64,000 bases of DNA from the NCBI GenBank assembly GCA_964445695.1, contig CAYULF010000017.1:1-64000 (forward strand), read 5' to 3'. A program made the translations under genes and the position numbers. The notes beneath the pieces are model-generated. The model was not told where the DNA came from and ran no database searches. It was given only the letters and a program-made list of their open reading frames with translations. Shown in pieces: positions 17,981 through 26,924 of this stretch. The stretch comes from JAUIKM01 sp964445695 (GTDB lineage Bacteria; Bacteroidota; Ignavibacteria; Kapaibacteriales; UBA7675). Numbering within the stretch: the stretch's first letter is position 1; every line of letters begins with the position of its first letter.

Positions 17981-18156
17981 TGTTTTCTCAGATCGATTGA
18001 ATCGACATCCTTGATATCGGCTACGCGCACAAAGCGCTCGTAATATTTCACGGTTCCGGTTTCAGAGCGGTAGCCCTGGATCACCTTGACGTTCAGCCCG
18101 CTGTCGGCGTCTTTGCCTTTTTTGAGCTTATCGCCGAATACCTGTTTCTTAGCCAT
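17977..18156 (-). CDS. Small basic protein translationally coupled to L31
   Basis: A 59-aa gene starts MAKKQVFGDKLKKGKDADSG, continues VKVIQGYRSETGTVKYYERF, and ends VDSIDLRKQ. The start is preceded by a clear AAGGGG ribosome site. Its TGA overlaps the L31 ATG by 4 bp, and rpsR follows. The Lys-rich N-terminus and the Tyr-rich beta-like core look ribosomal, but I do not recognise the family. It is below the size cut-off of many gene callers. Given the operon, a ribosome- or translation-related role is the natural inference, unproven. Confidence 0.75.
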   Translation of the reverse strand: MAKKQVFGDKLKKGKDADSGLNVKVIQGYRSETGTVKYYERFVRVADIKDVDSIDLRKQ

Positions 18157-18249
18157 TTTCGGCCCCTTTTAGCTTGCGTAGAACAAGATTACAAACTTAA
18201 AATTCCGGCCAGTAAAAACCAAGTAAAATCACCCACTCCAAAGAAAAAA

Positions 18250-18271
18250 GCGCGCCGTTTTGACGGCGCGC
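18250..18271 (-). terminator. Terminator after gdhA
   Basis: An 8-bp all-GC stem (GCGCGCCG/CGGCGCGC) with a six-base loop is followed on the minus strand by TTTTTTC. It lies 40 bp downstream of the glutamate dehydrogenase stop. Confidence 0.85.
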
Positions 18272-18312
18272 CGGTCTCAATGACAATCAATCGTCGGGCA
18301 GGCAGGCCCGGA

Positions 18313-19752
18313 TCAGGGGAAAAGTCCCAGCTGCATGTATGCTGTAGCGACTTTATCCAGCGCCGAAACGTATGCCGCCGTGCGCATGTCCTTGATTTTA
18401 TTGTTGCCGTGCCAGAAGCTCTTGATCTCGTCGTAAGCGAACATCATCGTGTCTTCCAGACCAGAGTATACGAGGTCGCGCTCGCCCGCCCCGGTGATCA
18501 GCATTTTGCGCTCGGTCTCGCCGAATGTCTTGCCGGTCATCATTTCGATCGAATCGATCATGCGTTGGTTAACACCTTCGTCAAAGCGTTTGCCCATGCG
18601 GCCGAAGCGAATGTGCGAGATGTTTTTGAGCCATTCAAAGTACGACACGGTCACACCGCCCGCATTCAGGTACATGTCCGGAACGATAAAGATGCCTTTG
18701 TCCAGCAGCACCTGCTCGGCCTGCGAGGTAATCGGGCCGTTGGCCGCCTCGCCTATGATCTTGGCTTTGATGTGCGGCGCGTTTTTGTAGTGTATCTGAT
18801 TCTCGAGCGCAGCCGGAATCAAAATGTCGCACTCGTACTCGAGCAGCGCGGCGCTGTCCTTGATGGTCTCCGCGCCTGGGAAATTTGTAATCGACCCGGT
18901 TTCGACGCGGTGTTTGTGCAGCGCTTCCACGTCGATGCCTTTGGGATTGTACACGCCGCCGTCCCATTCGGCGATACCGGTAATCACACCGCCGCCCATT
19001 TCCTGAATGAACTTGGCCGCGTGATAACCCACGTTGCCGAAGCCCTGAACAATAACGGTTTTGCCGTCCATGCCGAGTTCCATGCCGAGCGGCTTCATGA
19101 CTTCGGGATCTTCGACAGTCTGACGCAGGCCGAAATAGGTTCCGAGGCCGGTAGCTTCGGTGCGTCCGCGAACGCCGCCCTGGGAGATGGGTTTACCGGT
19201 CACACAGGCCAGCGCGTTGATGTCCTGGCCGTAGGTAAAAGCGCCATAGGTGTCGGCAATCCACGCCATTTCGCGTTCGCCGGTGCCGTAGTCGGGCGCC
19301 GGCACGTCGACGGAAGGGCTGATAAAGTTTTTCTGGACCAGCTGGGCGGCATAGCGCCGCGTGATCCGCTCGAGTTCTTCCACGGTGTAGTTGGCCGGGT
19401 TGATCTTGACGCCGCCTTTAGCACCGCCGAAGGGCACGTGCACGATGGCGCATTTGAAGGTCATAAGCGCGGCAAGCGCCATTACTTCGTCCTGGTCCAC
19501 CAGGTTGCTGAAACGGATACCGCCCTTTGTGGGCAGTTTGTGCTGGCTGTGCTCCACGCGCCACGCTTCAATTACCTGGATTTCCCCTTGTATTCGCACC
19601 GGGAACTGAAAGTAGTACACGGAATTGCAAACGCGAATCTGCTCGGTCAGGCCGCGCGGGTAATCCGTCACGGCAACGGCTTTTTCAAAGTTCTCGCTGA
19701 CCGATTTGTAGAAGGGAATCACATGCGATTCAGCCGACTGGGTTGTGGACAT
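18313..19752 (-). CDS. gdhA: Glutamate dehydrogenase (Glu/Leu/Phe/Val family)
   Basis: This 479-aa enzyme interconverts glutamate and 2-oxoglutarate plus ammonia. Conserved elements are KGGIRFSNLVD, the catalytic-lysine region MTFKCAIVHVPFGGAKGG, VPAPDYGTGEREMAWI, the Rossmann motif VIVQGFGNVGYHAA and GEAANGPIT. Length and the PAPDYGTG segment suit the larger hexameric bacterial GDH2 type; cofactor preference is not determinable here. It follows hpd and an aminotransferase on the same strand. That arrangement suggests it recycles glutamate formed by transamination of tyrosine. Confidence 0.94.
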   Translation of the reverse strand: MSTTQSAESHVIPFYKSVSENFEKAVAVTDYPRGLTEQIRVCNSVYYFQFPVRIQGEIQVIEAWRVEHSQHKLPTKGGIRFSNLVDQDEVMALAALMTFKCAIVHVPFGGAKGGVKINPANYTVEELERITRRYAAQLVQKNFISPSVDVPAPDYGTGEREMAWIADTYGAFTYGQDINALACVTGKPISQGGVRGRTEATGLGTYFGLRQTVEDPEVMKPLGMELGMDGKTVIVQGFGNVGYHAAKFIQEMGGGVITGIAEWDGGVYNPKGIDVEALHKHRVETGSITNFPGAETIKDSAALLEYECDILIPAALENQIHYKNAPHIKAKIIGEAANGPITSQAEQVLLDKGIFIVPDMYLNAGGVTVSYFEWLKNISHIRFGRMGKRFDEGVNQRMIDSIEMMTGKTFGETERKMLITGAGERDLVYSGLEDTMMFAYDEIKSFWHGNNKIKDMRTAAYVSALDKVATAYMQLGLFP

Positions 19753-19870
19753 AGATCGTTACTCGAGCTGGAAATGTACGGGATTTGGAAAGGTCGATTT
19801 GGGGTCATCCGGCGGGCCGGGATTGAGTGACGTGGAGCGCCCCACCCGCCGGAAAACGGACAATTTCTCG

Positions 19871-21001
19871 TCAAAGATTGCCGCGCAGTTCTTGTTCGCG
19901 CTCGATCGATTCAAACAGGGCCTTGAAGTTGCCCTTGCCGAACGACTCTGCGCCGCGACGCTGGATAATCTCGATGAACAGGGTCGGCCGATCTTCCAGC
20001 GGTTTTGTGAACAGCTGCAGCATGTAGCCTTTGTCGTCGCGATCCACCAGGATTTTAAGTGAGCGCAGGCGCTCCACGTCTTCGTCGATATCGCCGACGC
20101 GCTCTTTGAGCTCCGTGTAGTAGGCATCCGGCGTTTCGAGAAAGTCCACGCCGTTTTCACGCAGCGCGGCTACCGTGCTGATAATATCGCTCGTGTGCAT
20201 GGCGATGTGCTGCACGCCGGGACCGTTGTTGAATTCCACGTATTCTTCAATCTGCGACTTACGCAGGCCCTCTGCGGGCTCGTTGATCGGGAATTTGATC
20301 CAGCGGTTCTCGTTGGCCACAACCGTCGAACGCAGAGCTGTGTATTCCGTCGAGATGTCTTTGTCGTCAAACGAGACAAAACGCGAAAAGCCGAAGACGT
20401 TTTTGTAGAATTCGACCGTGTTGTTCATTTCATCCCACGACACATTACCGACAACATGGTCGACAAATTGCAGGCCGACGGATTTGCCCATGCCTTTGTC
20501 GTCGCGTGCCTCAAAGTGCGGCAGGAAGGGGCCCGTGTAGTCGCTGCCGCGTTCCACGAAGGTGTGTACCGTGTCGCCGTAGGTTGCAATCGTCGCCAGC
20601 TTGACTTTGCCGTTTTTGTCTTCGATCACATGCGGTTCAGCAACGGCTTTGGCGCCGCGCTCCGTCGTGATGCGGAATGCTTCTTCGGCGTCTTCCACGT
20701 GCATGGCGATATCGCGCACGCCGTCGCCGTGGTTGCGCATAAAGTCATTGGCCTGGTGGTTCGGAACGAGCGGAGTCGTCAGCACAAGAACGATCTTGCC
20801 CTGACGCAATGCGTAGGAACAGGCATCGCGCACGCCGGTTTCCGGTCCGCTGTACGCGAACAACTCAAAGCCGAAGGCGCGGCGATAGAAGTAGGCAGCC
20901 TGTTTGGCGTTGCCGACAAAAAATTCAAGGTGATGGGTTCCCTTGATTGTAAACAAGTCCTTAGCGGGACTTCCGTTCGTTTCAGGTGCAACCGTAGACA
21001 T
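19871..21001 (-). CDS. hpd: 4-hydroxyphenylpyruvate dioxygenase
   Basis: This 376-aa non-haem iron enzyme converts 4-hydroxyphenylpyruvate to homogentisate. It has two vicinal-oxygen-chelate halves. The three iron ligands are visible: His in FVDHVVGN, His in VQHIAMHT and Glu in LFIEIIQRRG. FNNGPGVQHIA is the family hallmark. GGAGAGAAC precedes the ATG. Homogentisate could feed tyrosine catabolism, pigment or plastoquinone-like synthesis. Homogentisate dioxygenase is not in the window, so the fate is open. Confidence 0.95.
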   Translation of the reverse strand: MSTVAPETNGSPAKDLFTIKGTHHLEFFVGNAKQAAYFYRRAFGFELFAYSGPETGVRDACSYALRQGKIVLVLTTPLVPNHQANDFMRNHGDGVRDIAMHVEDAEEAFRITTERGAKAVAEPHVIEDKNGKVKLATIATYGDTVHTFVERGSDYTGPFLPHFEARDDKGMGKSVGLQFVDHVVGNVSWDEMNNTVEFYKNVFGFSRFVSFDDKDISTEYTALRSTVVANENRWIKFPINEPAEGLRKSQIEEYVEFNNGPGVQHIAMHTSDIISTVAALRENGVDFLETPDAYYTELKERVGDIDEDVERLRSLKILVDRDDKGYMLQLFTKPLEDRPTLFIEIIQRRGAESFGKGNFKALFESIEREQELRGNL

Positions 21002-21092
21002 AAGTTCTCTCCGATGTTTTTTCAGAGTATAAAATCAGTTCTGTTGTATTCCTCGATTACCTCATTCACCTGGCCATGACGGCGGCGCGCAA

Positions 21093-22196
21093 TTACGGGG
21101 CGATCGCCCCGATCGCTTCTTTCAACACCTGCATGCAGCGCGCGTTTTCTTCCGCCGTTCCCGTACTGATTCGCAGGCAGTGCGGCAGTCCAAAACCAGT
21201 CAGCGGACGTGTAATAACGCCGCGTATCAACATTTCGTGGTACAGCGCCGCCACGTTCTCAGGAGTGCCGCGGTCCAACAGCACGAAGTTCGCAACCGAG
21301 CGCGGCGCCTCCAGCCCCAGGGCTTTCAGCTCGCGGGTAAAAAATTCCAGCGCGTCGCGGTTGACCGTAACGGTCCGCTGCAGAAAGTCGTCGTCGTCCA
21401 TCGCGCCCAGGGCGGCGGACTGCGCCACCGTGGACGGTTCAAAGGGCAGTTTAACTTTGTGCAGCGCTTCAATCACGCGCGGACCGCCAAGACCATAGCC
21501 GATGCGCAGACCGGCCAGACCGTAAACCTTTGAAAAAGTGCGCAATGTCAATACGTTGTCGTGCCGATATGCAAAACTGTCGGGATAGTCATCGACGACG
21601 GCGCAACTGTACTCGTAGTAGGCCTCGTCCATGATCAGCAGAACGTCGTCGGGAACGCGGCTGTGCAGGTATTCAAACTCGGCGGCGGTCAGGTAGGTGC
21701 CGCTGGGGTTGTTGGGATTCGCGACGTAAACCAGTCGCGTGGCCGGTGTGATGGCAGCCGCAATCGCCTCAACATCAAAACAAAAATCTGGCGTAAGATC
21801 GCAGTAGTGCGTGCGACAGGCGCTCGCATGCGCCAGTACCTGGAAACCGACAAAGGTGCCGCGACTGGAAACCATTTCCGCACCGGGCTCAAGCATGGCT
21901 TTCATGGCCGCCATGAGCACGCTCTCCGATCCCGCGGCGCAAACGACATTCTCAGCCGTGCATTTGAGCCGTTCGGCAAGTGCGTTGCGCAGGTCCAGCC
22001 CGCTGTTGGGATAGTAATGTAGATTGGCGGCGTGTTCGGCCATGCGCGCCAGAGCTTTGGGCGAAGGGCCGAAGGGGTTTTCGTTTGAAGCGAGTTTTAT
22101 CAGTTCGGTCAGGCCCAGCTCGCGCTGGACAGATTCGATGGATTTCCCGGGTTTATAAGGCTTGAGTGATTGAATGTGCTCCGGGAGTCGAATCAT
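21093..22196 (-). CDS. PLP aminotransferase, histidinol-phosphate/aromatic type
   Basis: This 367-aa class I/II aminotransferase reads like HisC. It has LASNENPFGPSP, the cofactor segment VYVANPNNPSGT, DEAYYEY, the PLP lysine in TFSKVYGLAGLRIGY and LRISTG with the carboxylate-binding Arg. HisC-family enzymes act on histidinol phosphate and often on tyrosine and phenylalanine. No his genes are nearby, and hpd starts 91 bp downstream on the same strand. I therefore favour an aromatic aminotransferase that supplies 4-hydroxyphenylpyruvate. I start at the ATG at 22196 rather than a TTG at 22223. Confidence 0.85.
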   Translation of the reverse strand: MIRLPEHIQSLKPYKPGKSIESVQRELGLTELIKLASNENPFGPSPKALARMAEHAANLHYYPNSGLDLRNALAERLKCTAENVVCAAGSESVLMAAMKAMLEPGAEMVSSRGTFVGFQVLAHASACRTHYCDLTPDFCFDVEAIAAAITPATRLVYVANPNNPSGTYLTAAEFEYLHSRVPDDVLLIMDEAYYEYSCAVVDDYPDSFAYRHDNVLTLRTFSKVYGLAGLRIGYGLGGPRVIEALHKVKLPFEPSTVAQSAALGAMDDDDFLQRTVTVNRDALEFFTRELKALGLEAPRSVANFVLLDRGTPENVAALYHEMLIRGVITRPLTGFGLPHCLRISTGTAEENARCMQVLKEAIGAIAP

Positions 22197-22312
22197 ACCG
22201 TTTTGCTGCCAGAAATTGCCCAAAAATTCACGTTCTGCGGAAGAGGCAAATTACAAAAAGCCCGCGCGATTTCCACATTCGAAATTGGTTAAAATCCAAT
22301 GCGGCCTTTGTT

Positions 22313-24124
22313 TTATTCGCGAAGCATTGCGTTGATGACGATCCTGCGCTGCAATTCGTATGGCAGCGGGTCAGCCTCGGAAAAGACCGTTCCGTTAATC
22401 TCAAATTTCACGCGGTCGCGCACCTGGCGGTACACGTCGGTGCGTTCAAGCCGGGAGATGAGTTCGCAAGCCGTAAAATAGGCGCGCATGCGCGAAAGTA
22501 TCTGGTTGTCGACGCGCTGCCCGCGCGAGACGAACATGTTTAAGCCCGGATCGGAAATTGCTTCGTCGGCATAACGCGCTTTGTCGAAAATGGGCCGCGG
22601 ATCCGCAAAACCCTCTACGCTGATGACAATCTCCGACGTGCCGTCCCAACAGTTGTCCAAAAACTGGCGCATGTAGTCAACAAGCAGCGTCGAAGTGCGC
22701 TCGAGCGCGATGTCGACTTCCTCCGCGATGCCGTCGTAGACCTCGCCCGGAAATTCAATGTAGGAAGTGCTGTCTTCGCCGATGAGGTTATAGGCGAACT
22801 TCAGGCGCAGATCGTGGATATTTTCCGGCGTACTTGGTTTGTAGTACCCGGTGACAAAAAAGGGAACGGCATAATCCGGCAGGTCAAGCGGTTCGGGCTG
22901 AGACGGCGGCGCATCGAATCCCATGCGGATAATCGTCGGGTCGACAGAACACAGGGCATCAACAGTAATCGGCTCCACCGCAGCCGGGTTGCAGGGATTG
23001 TAGTATTCGAATGTATAACTGCCGCCTGGCTGAAGGCGATATTCAAAATCGCCGTCGTGGCTGACGTCGAGTGCGGCCACCTGAATACCGGACTCATCTG
23101 TTACCAAAATTTGTTCGCGCTTGTGCAGCTCGGGCGCCGAATTTACCACGCCGCGCACAATCACGGCTTCACAAACGCGCTCGGCGTAAAGGTCGTAGCC
23201 GCCGCAGCCGCCGGCGCGATCCGAGGCAAAATAGAGCGAGTCGGCCCAGGGAGCCGGACTGTGGTCGTTGCCCACCGGATCGTTAAACGGCCAGGGCAGA
23301 AACTCGCCTGCGCCCCATTCCCCCGCTCCCAGATTGCGCGCCACTGCAATGTCGTAGTTCTGATTGGCGCTTTCCGTGCGCTGCGCATAATACAAGTCGT
23401 TGCCGATGCCAAAGGCCGGCGTGATGTCGTCGGATTCGCTGTTGATGTGGTTCGAGAGGCGCACCGGTGCGGCCCACGATCCGTCCGGCAGGCGACGCGA
23501 CACGTAGAGGTCGATGTCGTTGACCTCGTCGTCGTTTTCTTCAAATCGATTGGGACGGTCGGAGGAAAACACCAGAAATTTGCCGTCGGTCGAAATGGCG
23601 GGCTGCGCGTCCCATTCGGTAGAATTGATGCGCGGCCCCAGGCTGACGGCGGGCGTCCAGTGTCCGTCCACATAGGTCGTCATGAACAGGTCCGCATCGG
23701 TACGCTGCTCGTCATTGCGGAAGCGCGCAAAGTACAATTCCACCCGGTTGCTGCGCGGGTCGATATAAACGCCGGCGGAACCGTCGTTGCGCAACGTATT
23801 GAGCGGCGGGTCCTCGATCAGGATCGGATTGACCGGCAAACCGCCCTTAAATTCCGCCGCATAAATATTCTCGCCGTACGCGGACAGCGAATCGACGAAC
23901 TCGAGGTCGTGATCGCCGGCCGGCCGGTTCGATGTGAACAGCAGGCGGTCGTCGTTGTACATCAGCGGCGCGTAGTCGTCGTACGGAGAGTTGACGTCGC
24001 TGCCTAGGTTGTGCTCGGCGTAGATGTCGCCGCATTCGTAAAGCGGCGTCCGGCAGCTTGCCAGGAGTGCCAGACAGACAAGCCCGCAGGCTTGCATCCA
24101 CAGGAGAGTCGGGTTGCTGCGCAT
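22313..24124 (-). CDS. PD40-repeat lipoprotein with OmpA-like C-terminus, PorE-like
   Basis: This 603-aa protein starts with a lipoprotein signal (LALLASC). Residues about 35-330 carry PD40/WD40-like blades with the recurrent SSDRP/SNRPAG motif. Examples are LLFTSNRPAGDHDL, LVFSSDRPNR and LYFASDRAGGCGGYDLY. A carboxypeptidase-regulatory-like stretch follows. Residues about 420-603 look like a divergent OmpA-type peptidoglycan-binding domain (VEGFADPRP, LSRMRAYFTACE). That order resembles T9SS PorE of Porphyromonas, minus its N-terminal TPR. The window also encodes T9SS cargo. The ATG at 24124 directly follows an AT-rich promoter-like stretch. Confidence 0.7.
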   Translation of the reverse strand: MRSNPTLLWMQACGLVCLALLASCRTPLYECGDIYAEHNLGSDVNSPYDDYAPLMYNDDRLLFTSNRPAGDHDLEFVDSLSAYGENIYAAEFKGGLPVNPILIEDPPLNTLRNDGSAGVYIDPRSNRVELYFARFRNDEQRTDADLFMTTYVDGHWTPAVSLGPRINSTEWDAQPAISTDGKFLVFSSDRPNRFEENDDEVNDIDLYVSRRLPDGSWAAPVRLSNHINSESDDITPAFGIGNDLYYAQRTESANQNYDIAVARNLGAGEWGAGEFLPWPFNDPVGNDHSPAPWADSLYFASDRAGGCGGYDLYAERVCEAVIVRGVVNSAPELHKREQILVTDESGIQVAALDVSHDGDFEYRLQPGGSYTFEYYNPCNPAAVEPITVDALCSVDPTIIRMGFDAPPSQPEPLDLPDYAVPFFVTGYYKPSTPENIHDLRLKFAYNLIGEDSTSYIEFPGEVYDGIAEEVDIALERTSTLLVDYMRQFLDNCWDGTSEIVISVEGFADPRPIFDKARYADEAISDPGLNMFVSRGQRVDNQILSRMRAYFTACELISRLERTDVYRQVRDRVKFEINGTVFSEADPLPYELQRRIVINAMLRE

Positions 24125-24256
24125 ATACAAAAATTAAGAAAAGTGATCAATAAAATGGCATCAAGGCCGTTCAGTTGTCGTCGCCTGCCTAACTTGCGGC
24201 TGCACAATTGCTCAGGCCCGGCCTGAATCACCTGAACCTTCGGTGGACGAACTGCT

Positions 24257-25264
24257 ATGGCACAGGCGAATCCGAACAGACAAAAAGTCGTCATCATTTT
24301 CACGGGCGGAACGATCTCCATGAAGATCGATCCAACCTTCGGCGGCATCCAGCCCGCTCTCTCGGCACAGGAAATCCTGGACCTCAGTCCCAGCCTGCAC
24401 AAGCTGGCCGACATCGTTCTGCACGAGTTCGGAGCTTACCCGGGGCCGCACTTCACGCCGACCATGATGCTGGACCTGGGTGAGATCGTCCGCGGTTATC
24501 TGCGCGACGACGAAATTGCCGGCGTCGTGATCACACACGGCACCGACACGCTGGAAGAAACCGCTTGTTTTCTGGATTGTTATCTGGATTCGCCCAAACC
24601 CGTCGTCGTCGTCGGCTCAATGCGCAATGCCAGCGATCTTGACTGGGACGGCCCGCGCAATCTGCGCGACAGCGTGCTGCTTGCAACATCGCCGCGAGCG
24701 CGCAACATGGGCGTTCTGGTCTGCCTGGCAGAGACCGTCCACGCCGCGTCGGAAGTGTCCAAAGTCGACACGAGCAACATCCAGACTTTTGAGTCCGTCG
24801 ACTTCGGCCCCCTGGGCCGCGTCGTCCAGGGCGCGGTGCAGATCTATCGCAGCGCCGTGCATCGCGATACCATTCCGGTCACGACAATACCCCGCCTGGT
24901 TCCGATTCTGACCACTTACAGCGGCCAGGAAACGGAAATCGCCGAATTTATCGTCAATCAAAAACCCGATGGAATCGTCGTCGAGGCGATGGGCGTCGGC
25001 AACGTTCCGCCCACGGTCGCGCCGATCCTGATGAAAGCGGCATCCGACGGCATACCGGTTATTGTGGTCTCGCGCTGTCTGGTGGGGCGCGTCGAGCGCA
25101 TTTACTCCTATGACGGCGCGGGCAAAATGCTCTACGAGGCCGGGCTGATTTTTGCCGACTACATCAACGCCCAGAAAGCCAGGATCAAATTGTTAATGGC
25201 CGTCGGGGCGAACATCGACAAACAGGAACTGCGTGACATTTTTGAATGGAGTCACGTGGATTGA
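24257..25264 (+). CDS. ansA: L-asparaginase
   Basis: This 335-aa enzyme hydrolyses asparagine to aspartate and ammonia. Both catalytic triad regions are clear: FTGGTISMK near the N-terminus with the nucleophilic Thr, and VVITHGTDTLEETA with Thr, Asp and Lys-site context. VVGSMRNASDLDWDGPRNL follows as in the family. There is no signal peptide, so it should be cytoplasmic (type I-like). Related glutamyl-tRNA amidotransferase subunit D is unlikely because its N-terminal domain is missing. It is divergent from the PorE-like gene. Confidence 0.92.
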   Translation: MAQANPNRQKVVIIFTGGTISMKIDPTFGGIQPALSAQEILDLSPSLHKLADIVLHEFGAYPGPHFTPTMMLDLGEIVRGYLRDDEIAGVVITHGTDTLEETACFLDCYLDSPKPVVVVGSMRNASDLDWDGPRNLRDSVLLATSPRARNMGVLVCLAETVHAASEVSKVDTSNIQTFESVDFGPLGRVVQGAVQIYRSAVHRDTIPVTTIPRLVPILTTYSGQETEIAEFIVNQKPDGIVVEAMGVGNVPPTVAPILMKAASDGIPVIVVSRCLVGRVERIYSYDGAGKMLYEAGLIFADYINAQKARIKLLMAVGANIDKQELRDIFEWSHVD

Positions 25265-25312
25265 TCGGTTCCGCGCAGAGGCGGACCGAAGCATTATTAC
25301 ACACGGAAACGC

Positions 25313-25687
25313 ATGCGAGCCAGCGGAGTATATTTAATCGGATACGGCGTGTTTTCCGCCCTCGCTTTTTCGTCCGTCAGCATCAACGCTCAGGACTCTC
25401 TGGTTGTGGTCCTCGGCGCGGTTTTTGGAACGCTGCTGATTTACTCGGGCTATATGCTGCTCTCGGGACGACACAGCGGCTTCACAATCGGGACGTTTAC
25501 CTGCGCTACGCTGAGCGGATTTTACACATACCTGATTGTTTTCAGCGCAGACTGGCTCAGCCTTGCTTCGCGCCTTGCCGATACTCTTATGCTCGTCGGC
25601 GGGATTTTTGGTCTGGCTCTCTGCCTGACGGCGCGCAAACGAACGTATCGAAGTATTCAGTCGAACTCCGGCGACGGCCCGATCTAG
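25313..25687 (+). CDS. Small four-helix membrane protein
   Basis: This 124-aa protein is hydrophobic almost throughout, with four predicted transmembrane segments (about residues 6-24, 30-50, 58-78 and 85-106) and a basic Arg/Lys-rich end. Small residues in the helices suggest tight packing. I do not recognise the family. It lies between ansA (48-bp gap) and alr (62-bp gap) on the same strand. Confidence 0.65.
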   Translation: MRASGVYLIGYGVFSALAFSSVSINAQDSLVVVLGAVFGTLLIYSGYMLLSGRHSGFTIGTFTCATLSGFYTYLIVFSADWLSLASRLADTLMLVGGIFGLALCLTARKRTYRSIQSNSGDGPI

Positions 25688-25749
25688 CGGGGCGAATTGC
25701 GTTTAATTAAACAACTGTCTTTAACATCGAACTGGCGATTGGAAACACG

Positions 25750-26910
25750 TTGAGCCACTCTCCCGCGCGCGGAATCCTGCGCTGTCACGCACGTATCGAC
25801 CTGGCGCAATTGCGCAGCAATCTTGCGGCGGTGCGCCGACACGCCCCGGGTAAACAGGTCATGGCCATGGTCAAAGCCAATGCATACGGCCACGGAATGA
25901 TTGAATGCGCGCGCGTGCTGCGCCGTGAAGGCGTTGAATATCTCGGCGTAGCTTTTGCCGAGGAAGGTCAGGCCCTGCGCAATGCCGGCGACGCCGGTAA
26001 TATTCTGGTGCTCTCCCCGCCCCTGCCGCAGGAAGCGGCCATGTTCTGCGAGTACAACCTGGAATTTGTCGCATGCGACGACGATGTTCTGAGCGCGTTC
26101 AACCACGAGGCCGGCACGCGCAATGTGAAGTTAAACGCCCACGTGTACATCGATACCGGCATGCACCGCGACGGCATTTTTGCGGCACAGGCCTGTGAGT
26201 TTGCCGACAAACTGAGCCGCTGTTCACATCTGGAGTTTCGCGGACTCTGCACGCACTTTGCACACGCGGACGCCGCCGATAAAACTTTTACCCTGCAGCA
26301 GCTTTCTCTGTTTAACTCTGCAGCGGAACAACTTAAACAGGCGGGTTACTCCTTTGACTTGTTGCACGCCGCCAACACCGCCGCCATGAGCGACATAGCT
26401 GCAAGTCATTTTTCACTCGTTCGTCTCGGGATTTCTCTGTACGGCTACCCGGCGTCAGCGGAAATTGCACAGCCTCCCGCTGTTCAGCCCGTGCTCGAAC
26501 TGCGCGCACGCGTCAACGCCCTCCGAATTGTTGAGGCGGGTGAAACCGTCAGCTATGGACGGCGCTATACGGCGCAGCAGCGCGAACGGATTGCGACGCT
26601 CAGCCTGGGTTACGGCGACGGCCTGATGCGCTCGCTCAGCAACCGCGGGCACTGCCTGATCCGCGGGCGCATGTTCGACCTGGTCGGCACGATCTGCATG
26701 GACGAATGCATGGCGCGCGTCGACGACACAGTTCGGACCGGCGATGAAGTCGTAATCATCGGTCAACAGGGTGATCAAATGATTGGAGCCGACCGCGTTG
26801 CGGAGGAAGCCGGGACGATCGCCTACGAAGTTTTGGCGGGTATTTCAGCCCGCGTGCCACGTCACTATTCAGACCACACGGAAGCTGCTTCCGGTATTGA
26901 GAATCAGTAG
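25750..26910 (+). CDS. alr: Alanine racemase
   Basis: This 386-aa PLP enzyme makes D-alanine for peptidoglycan. The PLP lysine lies in MAMVKANAYGHG. The catalytic tyrosine region GTICMDECMARVD is present, as are VSYGRRYTAQQ, SLGYGDGLMR and LRLGISLYGYP-like VRLGISLYG. The start appears to be TTG at 25750, after GGAAACACG; no ATG precedes the conserved PLP segment. It is followed 14 bp later by manC. Confidence 0.94.
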   Translation: MSHSPARGILRCHARIDLAQLRSNLAAVRRHAPGKQVMAMVKANAYGHGMIECARVLRREGVEYLGVAFAEEGQALRNAGDAGNILVLSPPLPQEAAMFCEYNLEFVACDDDVLSAFNHEAGTRNVKLNAHVYIDTGMHRDGIFAAQACEFADKLSRCSHLEFRGLCTHFAHADAADKTFTLQQLSLFNSAAEQLKQAGYSFDLLHAANTAAMSDIAASHFSLVRLGISLYGYPASAEIAQPPAVQPVLELRARVNALRIVEAGETVSYGRRYTAQQRERIATLSLGYGDGLMRSLSNRGHCLIRGRMFDLVGTICMDECMARVDDTVRTGDEVVIIGQQGDQMIGADRVAEEAGTIAYEVLAGISARVPRHYSDHTEAASGIENQ

Positions 26911-26924
26911 AGGGAATTCGGAGC

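Noticed and set aside
18280..19830. A 516-codon open frame antisense to gdhA
   Set aside because: The opposite strand encodes complete glutamate dehydrogenase. The antisense protein has no recognisable fold.
22814..24007. A 397-codon frame antisense to the PD40 lipoprotein
   Set aside because: It is a shadow of the lipoprotein gene with basic, low-complexity composition.
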